Shown here piece after piece: positions 49,848-59,035 of a stretch of DNA of 64,000 bases. The notes under the pieces are model-generated. The model saw only the letters and a list, made by a program, of their open reading frames with translations. It searched no databases and was not told where the DNA came from. The position numbers and the translations under genes were made by a program. This DNA is from Streptomyces sp. S.PNR 29 (GTDB taxonomy: Bacteria > Actinomycetota > Actinomycetes > Streptomycetales > Streptomycetaceae). The DNA is taken from positions 312,601 to 376,600 of the forward strand of contig NZ_JANUQM010000006.1 of NCBI RefSeq assembly GCF_030386795.1, given 5' to 3'. Every line of letters starts with the position of its first letter. Position 1 is the stretch's first letter.

Positions 49848-50207
49848 CTAGGCCCGGTGACCGAGCACGTTCACCACCCGCCCGTTCGGGTCCCGGACGA
49901 AGAAGCGCCGTACGCCCCACTCCTCGTCCCGCAGTTCCCGGACGACCTCGGCGCCCGACGCCACCACCTGCGCGTACACCGCGTCGACGTCCTCGACCTC
50001 CACGCTCAGGTCGGGGACCACGGGCGCGCCGCGGTCCTCGGTGAGGAAGCTGATCTGGGCGGTGGGGTTCGAGGGTGAGGCCAGTGTCGTCACCCAGCCC
50101 AGGTGCATGACCTCCTCGAAGCCGAGCAGGCCGTAGAAGTCCCGGCTCGTCCTCATGGCCTCCTCGGACTCGACCTGGATGTTCGGGACGTTCCTGCGGA
50201 TGGTCAT
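49848..50207 (-). CDS. VOC/glyoxalase-fold protein
   Basis: 119 residues; ATG at 50207 with GGAGAGGCAGCCG. A single VOC module: RNVPNIQVESEEAMRTSRDFYGLLGFEEV, VTTLASPSNPTAQISFLTED, VDAVYAQVVASGAEVVRELRDEEWGVRRFFVRDPNGRVVNVLGH. Enzymes of this fold isomerise, cleave or bind small metabolites. It may confer resistance to a small toxin or be an isomerase; nothing nearby decides. Confidence 0.88.
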   Translation of the reverse strand: MTIRRNVPNIQVESEEAMRTSRDFYGLLGFEEVMHLGWVTTLASPSNPTAQISFLTEDRGAPVVPDLSVEVEDVDAVYAQVVASGAEVVRELRDEEWGVRRFFVRDPNGRVVNVLGHRA

Positions 50208-50303
50208 CGGCTGCCTCTCCTGGTCATCCAGTTTTTGTTATCGGCCACCCCATCGTCCCGTCTCCTCTCCGTCCCCCACCGCGGAACGCAGAGGAACGAC
50301 GCA

Positions 50304-51749
50304 GTGACACCACACATCAGCCGCCGCACCATGCTCAAGGCCGCCGGCGCGGCTGCCGGAGCAGTCGGTATCGGTACGGCCGTGGTCGCGCCCCCGGCAG
50401 CGGCGGCGGGCGCCTCCTTCGCGCACCCCGGCCTGCTGCACACTCGCGCCGACCTGGACCGTATGGCCGCCAAGGTGAAGGCGGGCGCCGCGCCCTACAC
50501 GGCCGGGTTCGCCAAGCTGACCGCCAACCGGCACGCGCAGAGCGGCTGGGCGGCCAATCCGCAGGCCACCGTGTACAGAGGAGCGGGCTCCCCGCAGAAC
50601 TACGCGGTCCTCTACAACGACGTCCACGCCGCCTACCAGAACGCCCTGCGCTGGCACGTCTCCGGCGACAGCGCCCACGCCGACACCGCCGTCGCGATCC
50701 TCAACGCCTGGTCCGGGAAGCTGACGGCGATCGACGGCAGCGCGGACCGGTTCCTCGCGGCGGGGCTGTACGGCTACCAGATCGCCAACGCCGCCGAACT
50801 CGTCCGGGACCGCGACGACTTCGAGGTCGAGCGGTTCCAGAAGATGCTGACCGACGTCTTCTGCCCGCTCAGCGAGAGCTTCCTGACGGACCACAACAAC
50901 GCCGTCGTCACCAACTACTGGACCAACTGGGACCTGACGGCCATGGCGTGCGTCCTGGCCACCGGCATCTTCTGCGACGACCGGGCGAAGGTGGAGCAGG
51001 TCGTCGAGTACTTCAAGGGCGGGGAGGGACTGGGGTCCGTCAAGCACGCCATCCCGGTGGTGCACGACGACGGGCTCGGTGAGTGGCTGGAGGCCGGGCG
51101 TGACCAGGGGCACGCGCTGCTCGGGGTCGGGCTGATGGGCACCGTCTGCGAGATGGCCTGGAACCAGGGGATCGACCTGTACGGCTACGACGACAGCCGC
51201 TTCCTCAAGGGCGCCCAGTACGTGGCCAGGTGGAGCATGGGCGGTGACGTGCCGTTCACGGCCAGCACCCGTAGGAAGGGGGCGATCGGCGGCTGGTCGG
51301 GTACGGAGACCGTGAGCGAGGCCGCCTCCGCGGACCCGGCGATGAAGCGGCCGATCTGGGCCATGATCGCCAACCACTACACCAAGCGCCGGGGGCTGCC
51401 GGCCACGTACCTCACCCGGATCGCCGCGCAGTCCGCTCCCGAGGGCGGCGGCGGGGACTACGGGCCCAACAGCGGCGGGTACGACCAGCTCGGCTTCGGC
51501 ACGCTCGCGTACACCCGGGACAAGGCGACGGACACGGCCGCCCCGGCGTCCGGCGCCGCCGGTTCGGGTCCCCGGCCGCAGGGCGCGGGAACGGCGCAGG
51601 CCTCCGCCTCACCGGCCGCCGGGCGGGACCTCGCCGCCACCGGCTCGCAGGACGTCGTCGGCTGGGCGGCCGCCGCCGGCGTGAGCGCCGTCGCCGGCGG
51701 TCTGCTCCTGCTGCGGCGCCGCGACCGGGCGCGCCGCGAGCCGCAGTAG
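50304..51749 (+). CDS. Surface-anchored alginate-lyase-family enzyme
   Basis: 481 residues from the GTG at 50304 (GAGGAACGACGCA upstream). Twin-Arg signal: SRRTMLKAAGAAAGAVGIGTAVVAPPAAAA. The catalytic part (about 40-390) is an all-helical alginate lyase-like toroid: PGLLHTRADLDRMAAKVKAG, RFLAAGLYGYQIANAAELVR, HNNAVVTNYWTNWDL and DGLGEWLEAGRDQGH. C-terminal low-complexity linker, then LAATG with a helix (VVGWAAAAGVSAVAGGLLLL) and RRRDRARR, a LAXTG sorting signal. It likely cuts an acidic or unsaturated polysaccharide at the wall. Polymer not determined. Confidence 0.82.
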   Translation: MTPHISRRTMLKAAGAAAGAVGIGTAVVAPPAAAAGASFAHPGLLHTRADLDRMAAKVKAGAAPYTAGFAKLTANRHAQSGWAANPQATVYRGAGSPQNYAVLYNDVHAAYQNALRWHVSGDSAHADTAVAILNAWSGKLTAIDGSADRFLAAGLYGYQIANAAELVRDRDDFEVERFQKMLTDVFCPLSESFLTDHNNAVVTNYWTNWDLTAMACVLATGIFCDDRAKVEQVVEYFKGGEGLGSVKHAIPVVHDDGLGEWLEAGRDQGHALLGVGLMGTVCEMAWNQGIDLYGYDDSRFLKGAQYVARWSMGGDVPFTASTRRKGAIGGWSGTETVSEAASADPAMKRPIWAMIANHYTKRRGLPATYLTRIAAQSAPEGGGGDYGPNSGGYDQLGFGTLAYTRDKATDTAAPASGAAGSGPRPQGAGTAQASASPAAGRDLAATGSQDVVGWAAAAGVSAVAGGLLLLRRRDRARREPQ

Positions 51750-52045
51750 AGCTCCGGGCCCGGGTCCGGGCCGCGGATCCGGGCTTCCCCCCTCGCCTGA
51801 TCCGCTCCCCCCACGCTGACCCGGGCCCGGACTGCGGGCCGGGCCCCACCCATCCCACGCCACAGGGCCCGGCCCGCGCCCAAAGCCCCCTCCGGCCACG
51901 TCCGCCCGCATGCGCCTCGCCTGCCGCGCAGAACCCCAAGCTCTGGACTTCCTCAAAACGCGCTTGGCGCGGTGATCACGCGGGGCATCCCCTCCGCACA
52001 GACCGGAGCGCACGGACCAGTGCGCGGCACAACGGGGGTGGAGAA

Positions 52046-52225
52046 ATGGAATTCCTGGTGATCGCGGCCATCGCTGTCATCGTGGTGCTCCTGCTGATTC
52101 GAGCCGGGAAGGAGAAGCCGTCGCGACGACGGTCCTGGGGAGACGGCGACTCCGGAAGCGGCTGTGGGGGCGGCTGGTCCTGCGGGGGCGGCTCGTCCTG
52201 CGGGGGCGGCGGGGGCGGCGACTGA
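52046..52225 (+). CDS. Tiny Gly/Cys-rich membrane protein
   Basis: 59 residues; ATG at 52046 with GGTGGAG two bases upstream. N-terminal helix EFLVIAAIAVIVVLLLIRAG, then a basic stretch KEKPSRRRSW and a tail of Gly with five... Cys-Gly-Gly-Gly repeats (GCGGGWSCGGGSSCGGGGGG). Three Cys lie in the tail, evenly spaced. No family recognised. It sits against the MFS gene across a strong shared hairpin. The tail may bind a metal or cross-link. Confidence 0.6.
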   Translation: MEFLVIAAIAVIVVLLLIRAGKEKPSRRRSWGDGDSGSGCGGGWSCGGGSSCGGGGGGD

Positions 52226-52227
52226 CA

Positions 52228-52262
52228 CCTGGGCCTGTCCGGCGTGCCGGGCAGGCCCCAGG
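52228..52262. terminator. Bidirectional terminator after the tiny protein and MFS genes
   Basis: CCTGGGCCTGTCCGGC (52228-52243) pairs with GCCGGGCAGGCCCCAGG (52246-52262) with one bulge and one mismatch. It lies 3 bases after one stop and 5 bases before the other. Confidence 0.78.
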
Positions 52263-52266
52263 CCGG

Positions 52267-53784
52267 CTAAGCGGTGGCCGTCCGCGACCCCGACCCCTGC
52301 CGCCGCGACCCGGCCCGCTCCGTCGCCGTCGGCTCCGCCGCCGTGAGCGGCTCGGCGACGTCCTCCAGCGAGCGGCGTTCCGCCCGTACGGCGAGGGCCG
52401 CCGCCACCAGGCCGGCCAGGCACATGAGGGTCGCGCCGATCTGGAAGGCGAGGACCGTGTCGCCGACCTTGCCGGTGCCGGTGAGGTCGGCGAACAGCAG
52501 AGGGCCGCTGATACCGCCGGCGGCGGTGCCGAGGGCGTAGAAGAAGGCGATGGACATCGCCCGGGTCTCCATCGGGAAGACCTCCGAGACGGTGAGGTAC
52601 GCGCTGGAGGCGCCCGCCGAGGCGAAGAACAGCACCGCGCACCAGCACGCCGTGAGCGTGCCCGCGCCCAGCGCGCCCCGGTCGAAGAGCCAGGCCGTGC
52701 CGAAGAGCAGGAGGCCGGAGAGCAGGTACGTCGTGGAGATCATCACCCGGCGGCCCACCGTGTCGAACAGCTTGCCGAGCACCAGCGGGCCGAGGAAGTT
52801 GCCGACCGCGATGACGGCGAAGTAGTAGCCGGTGCTGCCGCTCGGGACGTTGAAGAACGAGGTCAGGATGGCGCCGTAGCCGAAGGTGATCGCGTTGTAG
52901 AGGAACGCCTGGCCGATGAAGAGGGCGAAGCCGAGGAACGCGCGGCGGCGGTACTTCGAGAAGACCGTGCGGCCGATCTCCAGGAAGGTGACGCTGCGGC
53001 GCTGGTGGATGGTGATCTCGCCCTCGGGGCGCGGCAGCGGCTCGCTCCTGTCGGCCCGCACCCGCTGCTCGATCGAGGACACGATCCGTTCCGCCTCGTC
53101 GTCGCGGCCGTGGATCAGCAGCCAGCGGGGGCTTTCCGGCACATGCCGCCGCACCAGCAGGATCACCAGGGCGAGGACCGCGCCGAGCGCGAACGTCAGC
53201 CGCCAGCCCACGTTCATCGCGAAGAGCTCGGTGTTCAGCGCGACGATCGACAGCAGCGAGCCGCCCACCGCGCCCAGCCAGAAACTGCCGTTGATCATCA
53301 GGTCGACGCGGCCTCGGTACTGGGCCGGGATCAGCTCGTCGATGGCGGAGTTGATGGCCGCGTACTCGCCGCCGATGCCGAAGCCGGTGAGGAAGCGGAA
53401 GGCGAAGAACCACCAGGTCTCGAAGGAGACCGCGGTCAGGGCGGTGGCCCCGAGGTAGACCGCGAGGGTGATCATGAAGAGTTTTTTGCGCCCCCATGTG
53501 TCGGTCAGGCGGCCCCAGAACAGGGCGCCCGAGCAGGCGCCGGCCACGTACAGCGCGGCCGCGAGACCGGTGACCTCGCCCGAGGAGATCGGAAGCCCGC
53601 TGCCGGGCTCCGACAGGCGGCTGGCGATGTTGCCGACGACCGTGACTTCGAGGCCGTCGAGGATCCACACGGTGCCGAGGCCGATGACGATCGTCCAGTG
53701 CCAGCGCGACCACGGGAGGCGGTCCAGGCGGGCGGGGATGTTCGTGGTCACGGTACGGCCGGTCCCGGCCTGCGCGGTTGTCAT
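52267..53784 (-). CDS. MFS transporter (sugar/metabolite:H+ symporter type)
   Basis: 505 residues; ATG at 53784 after GGAGGGAGCCC. Twelve hydrophobic segments. MFS motif in GRLTDTWGRKKLFM between helices 2 and 3, its repeat GKLFDTVGRRVMI in the second half, and RFLTGFGIGGEYAAINSAI in helix 4. The central loop (about 235-275) is charged. Closest in appearance to the sugar/metabolite porter branch. The cytoplasmic C-terminal ~35 residues are polar. Substrate not evident; no catabolic gene adjoins. Confidence 0.88.
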   Translation of the reverse strand: MTTAQAGTGRTVTTNIPARLDRLPWSRWHWTIVIGLGTVWILDGLEVTVVGNIASRLSEPGSGLPISSGEVTGLAAALYVAGACSGALFWGRLTDTWGRKKLFMITLAVYLGATALTAVSFETWWFFAFRFLTGFGIGGEYAAINSAIDELIPAQYRGRVDLMINGSFWLGAVGGSLLSIVALNTELFAMNVGWRLTFALGAVLALVILLVRRHVPESPRWLLIHGRDDEAERIVSSIEQRVRADRSEPLPRPEGEITIHQRRSVTFLEIGRTVFSKYRRRAFLGFALFIGQAFLYNAITFGYGAILTSFFNVPSGSTGYYFAVIAVGNFLGPLVLGKLFDTVGRRVMISTTYLLSGLLLFGTAWLFDRGALGAGTLTACWCAVLFFASAGASSAYLTVSEVFPMETRAMSIAFFYALGTAAGGISGPLLFADLTGTGKVGDTVLAFQIGATLMCLAGLVAAALAVRAERRSLEDVAEPLTAAEPTATERAGSRRQGSGSRTATA

Positions 53785-53858
53785 GGGCTCCCTCCTCATC
53801 GAGCGAACCCGAGCCGGGTCCCCCGAGTCGGCGGGTTCACGCCCGGGAGGCAGGGCCG

Positions 53859-55232
53859 CTACGCCCCCAGCGTCCGCGACACCGTGTAGATGAGCAGGCC
53901 CGCCAGCGAGCCCACCACGGTGCCGTTGATCCGGATGAACTGCAGGTCGCGGCCGATGTTCGCCTCGATCTTCCGCGTGGTGTGCTCGGCGTCCCAGCTC
54001 GCCACCGTGTCGGTGATCAGGGAGGTGATCTCCCGGCGGTAGGTGGTCACGACGTAGACCGCCGCGTCCTCCACCCACTTGTCGACCTTGCCCTGGATCT
54101 TCGCCTCGCCCGCCATACGGGCGCCCAGCGACAGCAGCGAGGCCCGCACGCGCAGCCGCAGCTCGCTGCGCTCGTCCTCCGCCGCGGAGACGATCATGGA
54201 GCGTACGGCGGTCCAGGCGGAGGCGATCAGGTCCTGGACCTCGCCGCGGCCCAGCACCTCGGTCTTCAGCCGCTCCACCCGCGCGCGGGTGTCGGTGTCG
54301 GACTGCAGATCGGAGGCGAAGTCGGTGAGGAAGCGGTCCAGGGCGCCGCGCGCGGGGTGGGCGGGCATGTCCCGCACCTCGGTGGTGAAGCGCAGCAGCT
54401 CCTTGTAGACCCGCTCGCCGACCTTCCGGTCGACGAACTTCGGTGTCCAGCCGGGCGCCCCGCCCTGCACGGCGTCCATCACTTCCTCGCCGTGCAGCAC
54501 CAGCCAGTCGTGGGCGCGGCCGACGATCAGGTCGACGGCCCGTTTGTGGCCGCCGTCGGCGACGACCTTCTCCAGCATCTTGCCGATGCCGGGCGCGATC
54601 TCCTGGGCGCCGGCGCGGCGTGTGACGGCCTCGCCGACCACCGCCTGGACGTCGGAGTCGCGCAGCACGGTCAACGCGCCCCGGAGGGCGGCCGACAGTT
54701 CCGCCGTCACCCGGTCGGCGTGCTCCGGCCGGGCGAGCCAGGCGCCGAGCCGGCTGCCTATGCCGACGGCGCGCAGCCGCACGCGTACGACGTCCTCGGA
54801 GAGGAAGTTCTCGCCGACGAACTCGCCCAGGGAGACGCCGAGCTGGTCCTTCTTGGTGGGGATGATCGCGGTGTGCGGGATGGGCAGGCCGAGGGGGTGG
54901 CGGAAGAGGGCGGTGACCGCGAACCAGTCGGCGAGCGCGCCGACCATGCCGGCCTCGGCGGCCGCGGCGACATAGCCCGCCCAGGGGCCGGCGCCGGAGT
55001 TCTGCCCCCACTTGGCGAGGACGTACACCAGGGCGACGAACAGCAGCAGGCCGGTGGCGGTGAGCTTCATCCGGCGCACGCCGCGCCGCTTCTCCTCGTC
55101 GGCCGGGCTGAAGGTCGTCATCGCGCGTACGGCCGAAGCGGGCACGGTACGCGCGGCGGCGTTACCGGCGGCGTCCGCCTGGGCATGCTGCCCTACGCCC
55201 ACTCCCTTTTTGTCCGGTTTCGTGCGATCCAT
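53859..55232 (-). CDS. DUF445 membrane protein
   Basis: 457 residues from the ATG at 55232 with GGAGCGT upstream. N-terminal ~60 polar residues, a helix (LTATGLLLFVALVYVLAK), a second (YVAAAAEAGMVGALADWFAVTALF) and the family signature PLGLPIPHTAIIPTKKDQLG. A long helical coiled-coil-like body follows, and a C-terminal helix (INGTVVGSLAGLLIYTVSRTL). DUF445 proteins are widely distributed inner-membrane proteins of unknown role. Adjacent to the MFS gene by 74 bases and probably cotranscribed. Confidence 0.88.
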   Translation of the reverse strand: MDRTKPDKKGVGVGQHAQADAAGNAAARTVPASAVRAMTTFSPADEEKRRGVRRMKLTATGLLLFVALVYVLAKWGQNSGAGPWAGYVAAAAEAGMVGALADWFAVTALFRHPLGLPIPHTAIIPTKKDQLGVSLGEFVGENFLSEDVVRVRLRAVGIGSRLGAWLARPEHADRVTAELSAALRGALTVLRDSDVQAVVGEAVTRRAGAQEIAPGIGKMLEKVVADGGHKRAVDLIVGRAHDWLVLHGEEVMDAVQGGAPGWTPKFVDRKVGERVYKELLRFTTEVRDMPAHPARGALDRFLTDFASDLQSDTDTRARVERLKTEVLGRGEVQDLIASAWTAVRSMIVSAAEDERSELRLRVRASLLSLGARMAGEAKIQGKVDKWVEDAAVYVVTTYRREITSLITDTVASWDAEHTTRKIEANIGRDLQFIRINGTVVGSLAGLLIYTVSRTLGA

Positions 55233-55462
55233 ACGCTCCACCCGTTCAGGATTCCCGTACACATTGTCCCTTCCTGACCGACTCCTGGAACGAAACGAAG
55301 GTTCCCGGCGTCTGTCTTGCGGGGGGAGCACACTGAGAACACCCGGGGGGTATCCCCGCGGCCCAATGGGGGGCCCGTTCACCTTCCTCACGCCTCATGA
55401 CGCATCATGAGGTGATCAACTTCGGAGCTTCGGGCTCCATTTCTTGAGGAGTCGCGCACCGC

Positions 55463-56794
55463 ATGACCAAGCGTCACGGTTATGCCCTGCTCGCCGCGAT
55501 CGTCACCCTGATCGTGGTCATGTCAGCCGCTATCTACGTCGGAGTCGCCTCCGACGAGAGCACCACCACCAACGCTCTCGCGAAGGGCAGCGCCCCGCAC
55601 AACCCCGCCGCCCCCGCCTCCACCGGCACCTGGGTCGGCGCCTGGTCCACCTCCCCGGCCGGGGCCGAGCCGGGCACCGAGACGACCGGGATGGCCGGCC
55701 GCTCGGTCCGCAACGTGGTCCACGCGAGCGTCGGGGGTACGAGTGCCCGCATCACGCTCTCCAATCTCTACGGCCAGTCCCCGCTGACCATCACGCACGC
55801 GTCCATCGCGGTCGCCGCCGGTGCCGACACCGCGGCCGCGGTCGCGGAGACCATGCGGCGGCTCACCTTCGCGGGCAACGCCACGGTCGTCATCCCGGCG
55901 GGCGGGCAGGTGATGAGCGACGCCGTCCGCGTCACCATCCCCTACGGCAGCGACATCCTGGTCACCACCTACTCCCCCACCGCGTCCGGCCCCGTGACCT
56001 ACCACCCGCACGCGCGCCAGATCTCCTACATCGCCGAGGGCGACCGCACCGAGGACGTGGTCTCCACCGCGTACACCGAGGAGACGCCGTACTGGCGCTA
56101 CCTGACCGCGCTGGATGTGCTGAGCAACGAGTCCGACGGCACGGTCGTCGTCCTCGGTGACTCGCTCACCGACGGCATCACCTCCACCCTGGGCGCCAAC
56201 CACCGCTGGACCGACGTGCTGTCCGAGCGGCTGCGCGCGGCGGTCGAGGCCGGGCAGGACGTGCCCCGCTACAGCGTCGTCAACCAGGGCATCAGCGGCA
56301 ACCGGGTGCTCACCGACGGCCTCGGCCGTCCGGCCGACAACCCCAGCGGCCTGAACCGCTTCCCCCGGGACGTGCTCGACCGTACGAACGTCAAGGTCGT
56401 CGTCATCGACCTCGGCGTCAACGACATCCTGCGCAACCCGCGGCTCGCCGACCCGAACGCCATCCTCGACGGCCTGCGCACCATGGTCCGCCAGGCCCAC
56501 TCCCGCGGCCTGAAGGTCGTCGGCGCGACCCTGATGCCGTTCGGCGGCCACCGCGGCTACACGCCGGAGCGCGAGAACGTACGGCAGATGATCAACGCCG
56601 CGATCCGGGCCGGGTCGGTCTTCGACGCGGTCGTCGACTTCGACAAGGCCGTACGCGACCCGTACGACCCCCGCAAGCTGCGCGCCGACTACGACTCCGG
56701 CGACCACCTCCACCCCAGCGACAAGGGCTACGCGCGGATGGCGGAGGTCTTCGACCTGACCGACCTGAAGGGTGCGGCACCGGCGGAACTGTGA
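55463..56794 (+). CDS. SGNH/GDSL hydrolase, exported
   Basis: 443 residues; ATG at 55463. An N-terminal anchor or signal (YALLAAIVTLIVVMSAAIYVGV), then a beta domain (about 55-215) and a C-terminal SGNH domain: block I VVLGDSLTDG (S234), block II GISGNRV, block III GVNDIL, block V DHLHPSDKGY. All four catalytic residues (Ser, Gly, Asn, His) are there. Likely an esterase or lipase acting outside the cell. Similar Streptomyces enzymes are annotated as SGNH hydrolases. No partner is evident. Confidence 0.88.
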   Translation: MTKRHGYALLAAIVTLIVVMSAAIYVGVASDESTTTNALAKGSAPHNPAAPASTGTWVGAWSTSPAGAEPGTETTGMAGRSVRNVVHASVGGTSARITLSNLYGQSPLTITHASIAVAAGADTAAAVAETMRRLTFAGNATVVIPAGGQVMSDAVRVTIPYGSDILVTTYSPTASGPVTYHPHARQISYIAEGDRTEDVVSTAYTEETPYWRYLTALDVLSNESDGTVVVLGDSLTDGITSTLGANHRWTDVLSERLRAAVEAGQDVPRYSVVNQGISGNRVLTDGLGRPADNPSGLNRFPRDVLDRTNVKVVVIDLGVNDILRNPRLADPNAILDGLRTMVRQAHSRGLKVVGATLMPFGGHRGYTPERENVRQMINAAIRAGSVFDAVVDFDKAVRDPYDPRKLRADYDSGDHLHPSDKGYARMAEVFDLTDLKGAAPAEL

Positions 56795-57293
56795 GCTGAC
56801 CGGCGGCACGGCACCGCGGGCGGTACGACGGCACGGGCGGCGGTACGCGGTACGACGGCACGGCGGTACGGGCGGGGTGCGGCGGCACGGGCGGCGGCAC
56901 GACGCCACGGCGGCACCGGCGGCACGACGCCACTGCGTTACGGACGAGGCGGCGGCGACTCGGGCGGCGGTGCAAGCGGCCCTGCCGGGAGGCGACGCCG
57001 AGGGCGGGCGGCCCGGCGGCGGCGCCGTCCGGCCTCGGTCGCGTCCCATGGACGGCTCGCCGGACGCCCCGGCGCGGCGGCGGACCGCGGTGACAGCCGG
57101 AGTCGAGCTGAAGCCGGCGCAGCGGTCCGGGACGGGCGCCCTGCGCAGAGGTCACTCAGCAGCCGGTTCGCCGGTACGGGGCCGGAACCGCCCGACGGCG
57201 ACCGTGCAGCGCCGGTGCGGGCGTCGTGCGCCCGAGCCCCCCGCCGGCCACCTCGTCGGCCCGGCGGACGCCCGGTCCAGGTGCCGGTCGGCG
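56795..57293. repeat. GC-rich spacer with GGYACGGCGG-type repeats
   Basis: About 500 bases, gene-free. From 56800 to 56940 the motif GCGGYACG(G/A)CGGCACGG is repeated about nine times with variation (GGCACGGCACCGCGGGCGGTACGACGG). The rest is GC-rich sequence whose open frames show no motif. No hairpin or promoter recognised. The repeats are unlike the palindromes at 395-690. Confidence 0.55.
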
Positions 57294-58019
57294 TCAGTCG
57301 GCGTCCCCGCGCCGCTCCCGCCCCCCGTGCCCCAGCTCCCGGTGCGCGTCGTGCGGGGAGGAATGCAGATCGCCCCGCGCTGCCCTGCGCTCCGCCTTGA
57401 GGCGTTGCCGCTCTGCGCGTGGCAGCTTGCGCACCACACCCACGCCGCCCCAGAAGGCGAAGCCCGTAACCACGACGCGCGGGCCGCCCGGGTCCCCCGG
57501 CACGCCCTCCTCGCGGTGGTCGAAGCCGCCCATGACCCCGATACCGCGGACGACGACCTCGACGCCGGGCGGCACGATGACGGTCACCCCGCCCATGATC
57601 GCGACGCAGTTGATCACGACCTCACGGTCGGCGAAGTTCGCGTCCCGCAGATCGATCTCCCCGCCGCCGCAGAAGGCGACGCAGTTGAACCGCCTGGGCA
57701 CCGTCCAGCGTCCCAGCCGCTGGAAGCCCGACATCACGGCGACCGCCCACGTCGACGACCCCTCGCCGCCGACGATCCGCCCCGCCCACCGCCCGCTCTC
57801 GGCGGACTCCTTCGTCAGCGACACGGACGACGCCGCGGCCGGCAGGTCCCTGGTGATCGGCACCAGCTCCCCGTACGTCCGCGCCCTGTACGTCGCGTCC
57901 AGCCGCTCCTCGAACTCCGCCATGTCGAGCCGCCCCTCCGCGAGGGCGTCCCGCAGAACCTCGGCGACACGTTCACGATCGGCGTCCGATGCGCGGAGTT
58001 CGCCAGACTCGTCGGTCAT
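57294..58019 (-). CDS. DUF1707/LiaF-like protein
   Basis: 241 residues; ATG at 58019. N-terminal DUF1707 domain (about 8-65, LRASDADRERVAEVLRDALAEGRLDMAEFEERLDATYRARTYGEL). Then a segment GGGEIDLRDANFADREVVINCVAIMGGVTVIVPPGVEVVVRGIGVMGGFDH, the beta-helical LiaF-like fold found in envelope-stress proteins. No clear membrane helix. A basic C-terminal tail follows. It lies 32 bases behind the ABC ATPase and is in the same direction, so it may be the last gene of that operon. DUF1707 proteins are thought to help signalling or membrane association. Confidence 0.82.
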   Translation of the reverse strand: MTDESGELRASDADRERVAEVLRDALAEGRLDMAEFEERLDATYRARTYGELVPITRDLPAAASSVSLTKESAESGRWAGRIVGGEGSSTWAVAVMSGFQRLGRWTVPRRFNCVAFCGGGEIDLRDANFADREVVINCVAIMGGVTVIVPPGVEVVVRGIGVMGGFDHREEGVPGDPGGPRVVVTGFAFWGGVGVVRKLPRAERQRLKAERRAARGDLHSSPHDAHRELGHGGRERRGDAD

Positions 58020-58051
58020 AGCAGCAGCCTACGAGCTCCGGGCCCACCGCA

Positions 58052-59020
58052 CTATGCGGTCGCTCGCTCCGCGTACATCTTCGCGATCACCGCCTCGATG
58101 TCCGGCTCCCGCACCGACAGATCCACCAGCGGATACTCCGCCGCGACCCGCGCCACCAGCTCCGCCGCCGACGCCGACGCCGGGAACGCCAGCCACTGCC
58201 GCGGCCCCTCCACCCGCACCACCCGCGCAGGCGCCGGCGCCTCGATCGGCGGCAGCTCCCGCTCCAGGTCCACCACCAGCGTCCGCTCGCTCTCCCCCGC
58301 CTCGTGCAGCCCGGTGAGCGGCCCGTCGTACATCAGCCGCCCGTGGTCGATGACCATCACCCGGGAGCACAACTGCTCGATGTCCTGCAGGTCGTGCGTG
58401 GTGAGCAGCACCGTCGTGCCGCGCTCGGTGTTCAACTCCCGCAGGAACTCCCGCACCTTGGCCTTGGAGATGACGTCCAGCCCGATCGTCGGCTCGTCGA
58501 GGTACAGCACGTCCGGGTCGTGCAGCAGGGCCGCCGCGATGTCACCGCGCATCCGCTGCCCCAGCGACAGCTGCCGCACCGGCACGTCCAACAGCGCGCC
58601 CAGCTCCAGCAGTTCCACACAGCGGTCGAGGTTCTCGCGGTAACGGCCGTCAGGGATCCGGTACATACGGTGCATCAGCCGGTAGGAGTCGATCAGCGGC
58701 AGGTCCCACCACAGCGTCGTACGCTGCCCGAACACCACCCCTATCCGGTGCGCCAGACGCGTCCGCTCCCGGGACGGGTCGATGCCCGCCACCCGCAGCC
58801 GGCCGCCGCTCGGCGTCAGGATGCCGGTGAGCATCTTGATCGTCGTCGACTTGCCCGCGCCGTTCGGCCCGATGTAGCCGACCATCTCACCGCGCGCCAC
58901 GGTGAACGAGATCGAGTCGACCGCCCGCACCTGATGCCGCTCCCGCTTCAGGAAGCCGGTCCGCTTACGGACGTCGAAGACCTTCTCGACCCCGTCGAGT
59001 TCGATGAATCCGGTGTCCAC
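58052..59020 (-). CDS. ABC-2 exporter ATPase
   Basis: 322 residues from the GTG at 59020, with GAGGTGG five bases upstream; a GTG at 59029 has no room for a ribosome site. ATPase motifs: GPNGAGKSTTIKML, VFGQRTTLWW (Q-loop), signature LSLGQRMRGDIAAAL, Walker B VLYLDEPTIGLD, and switch His TTHDLQDI. A C-terminal ~80-residue domain follows. Third gene of the operon, driven from the permeases upstream. The ATPase belongs to the drug/lipid exporter type (ABC-2). Confidence 0.88.
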   Translation of the reverse strand: MDTGFIELDGVEKVFDVRKRTGFLKRERHQVRAVDSISFTVARGEMVGYIGPNGAGKSTTIKMLTGILTPSGGRLRVAGIDPSRERTRLAHRIGVVFGQRTTLWWDLPLIDSYRLMHRMYRIPDGRYRENLDRCVELLELGALLDVPVRQLSLGQRMRGDIAAALLHDPDVLYLDEPTIGLDVISKAKVREFLRELNTERGTTVLLTTHDLQDIEQLCSRVMVIDHGRLMYDGPLTGLHEAGESERTLVVDLERELPPIEAPAPARVVRVEGPRQWLAFPASASAAELVARVAAEYPLVDLSVREPDIEAVIAKMYAERATA

Positions 59021-59035
59021 GGTATCCACCTCGCG

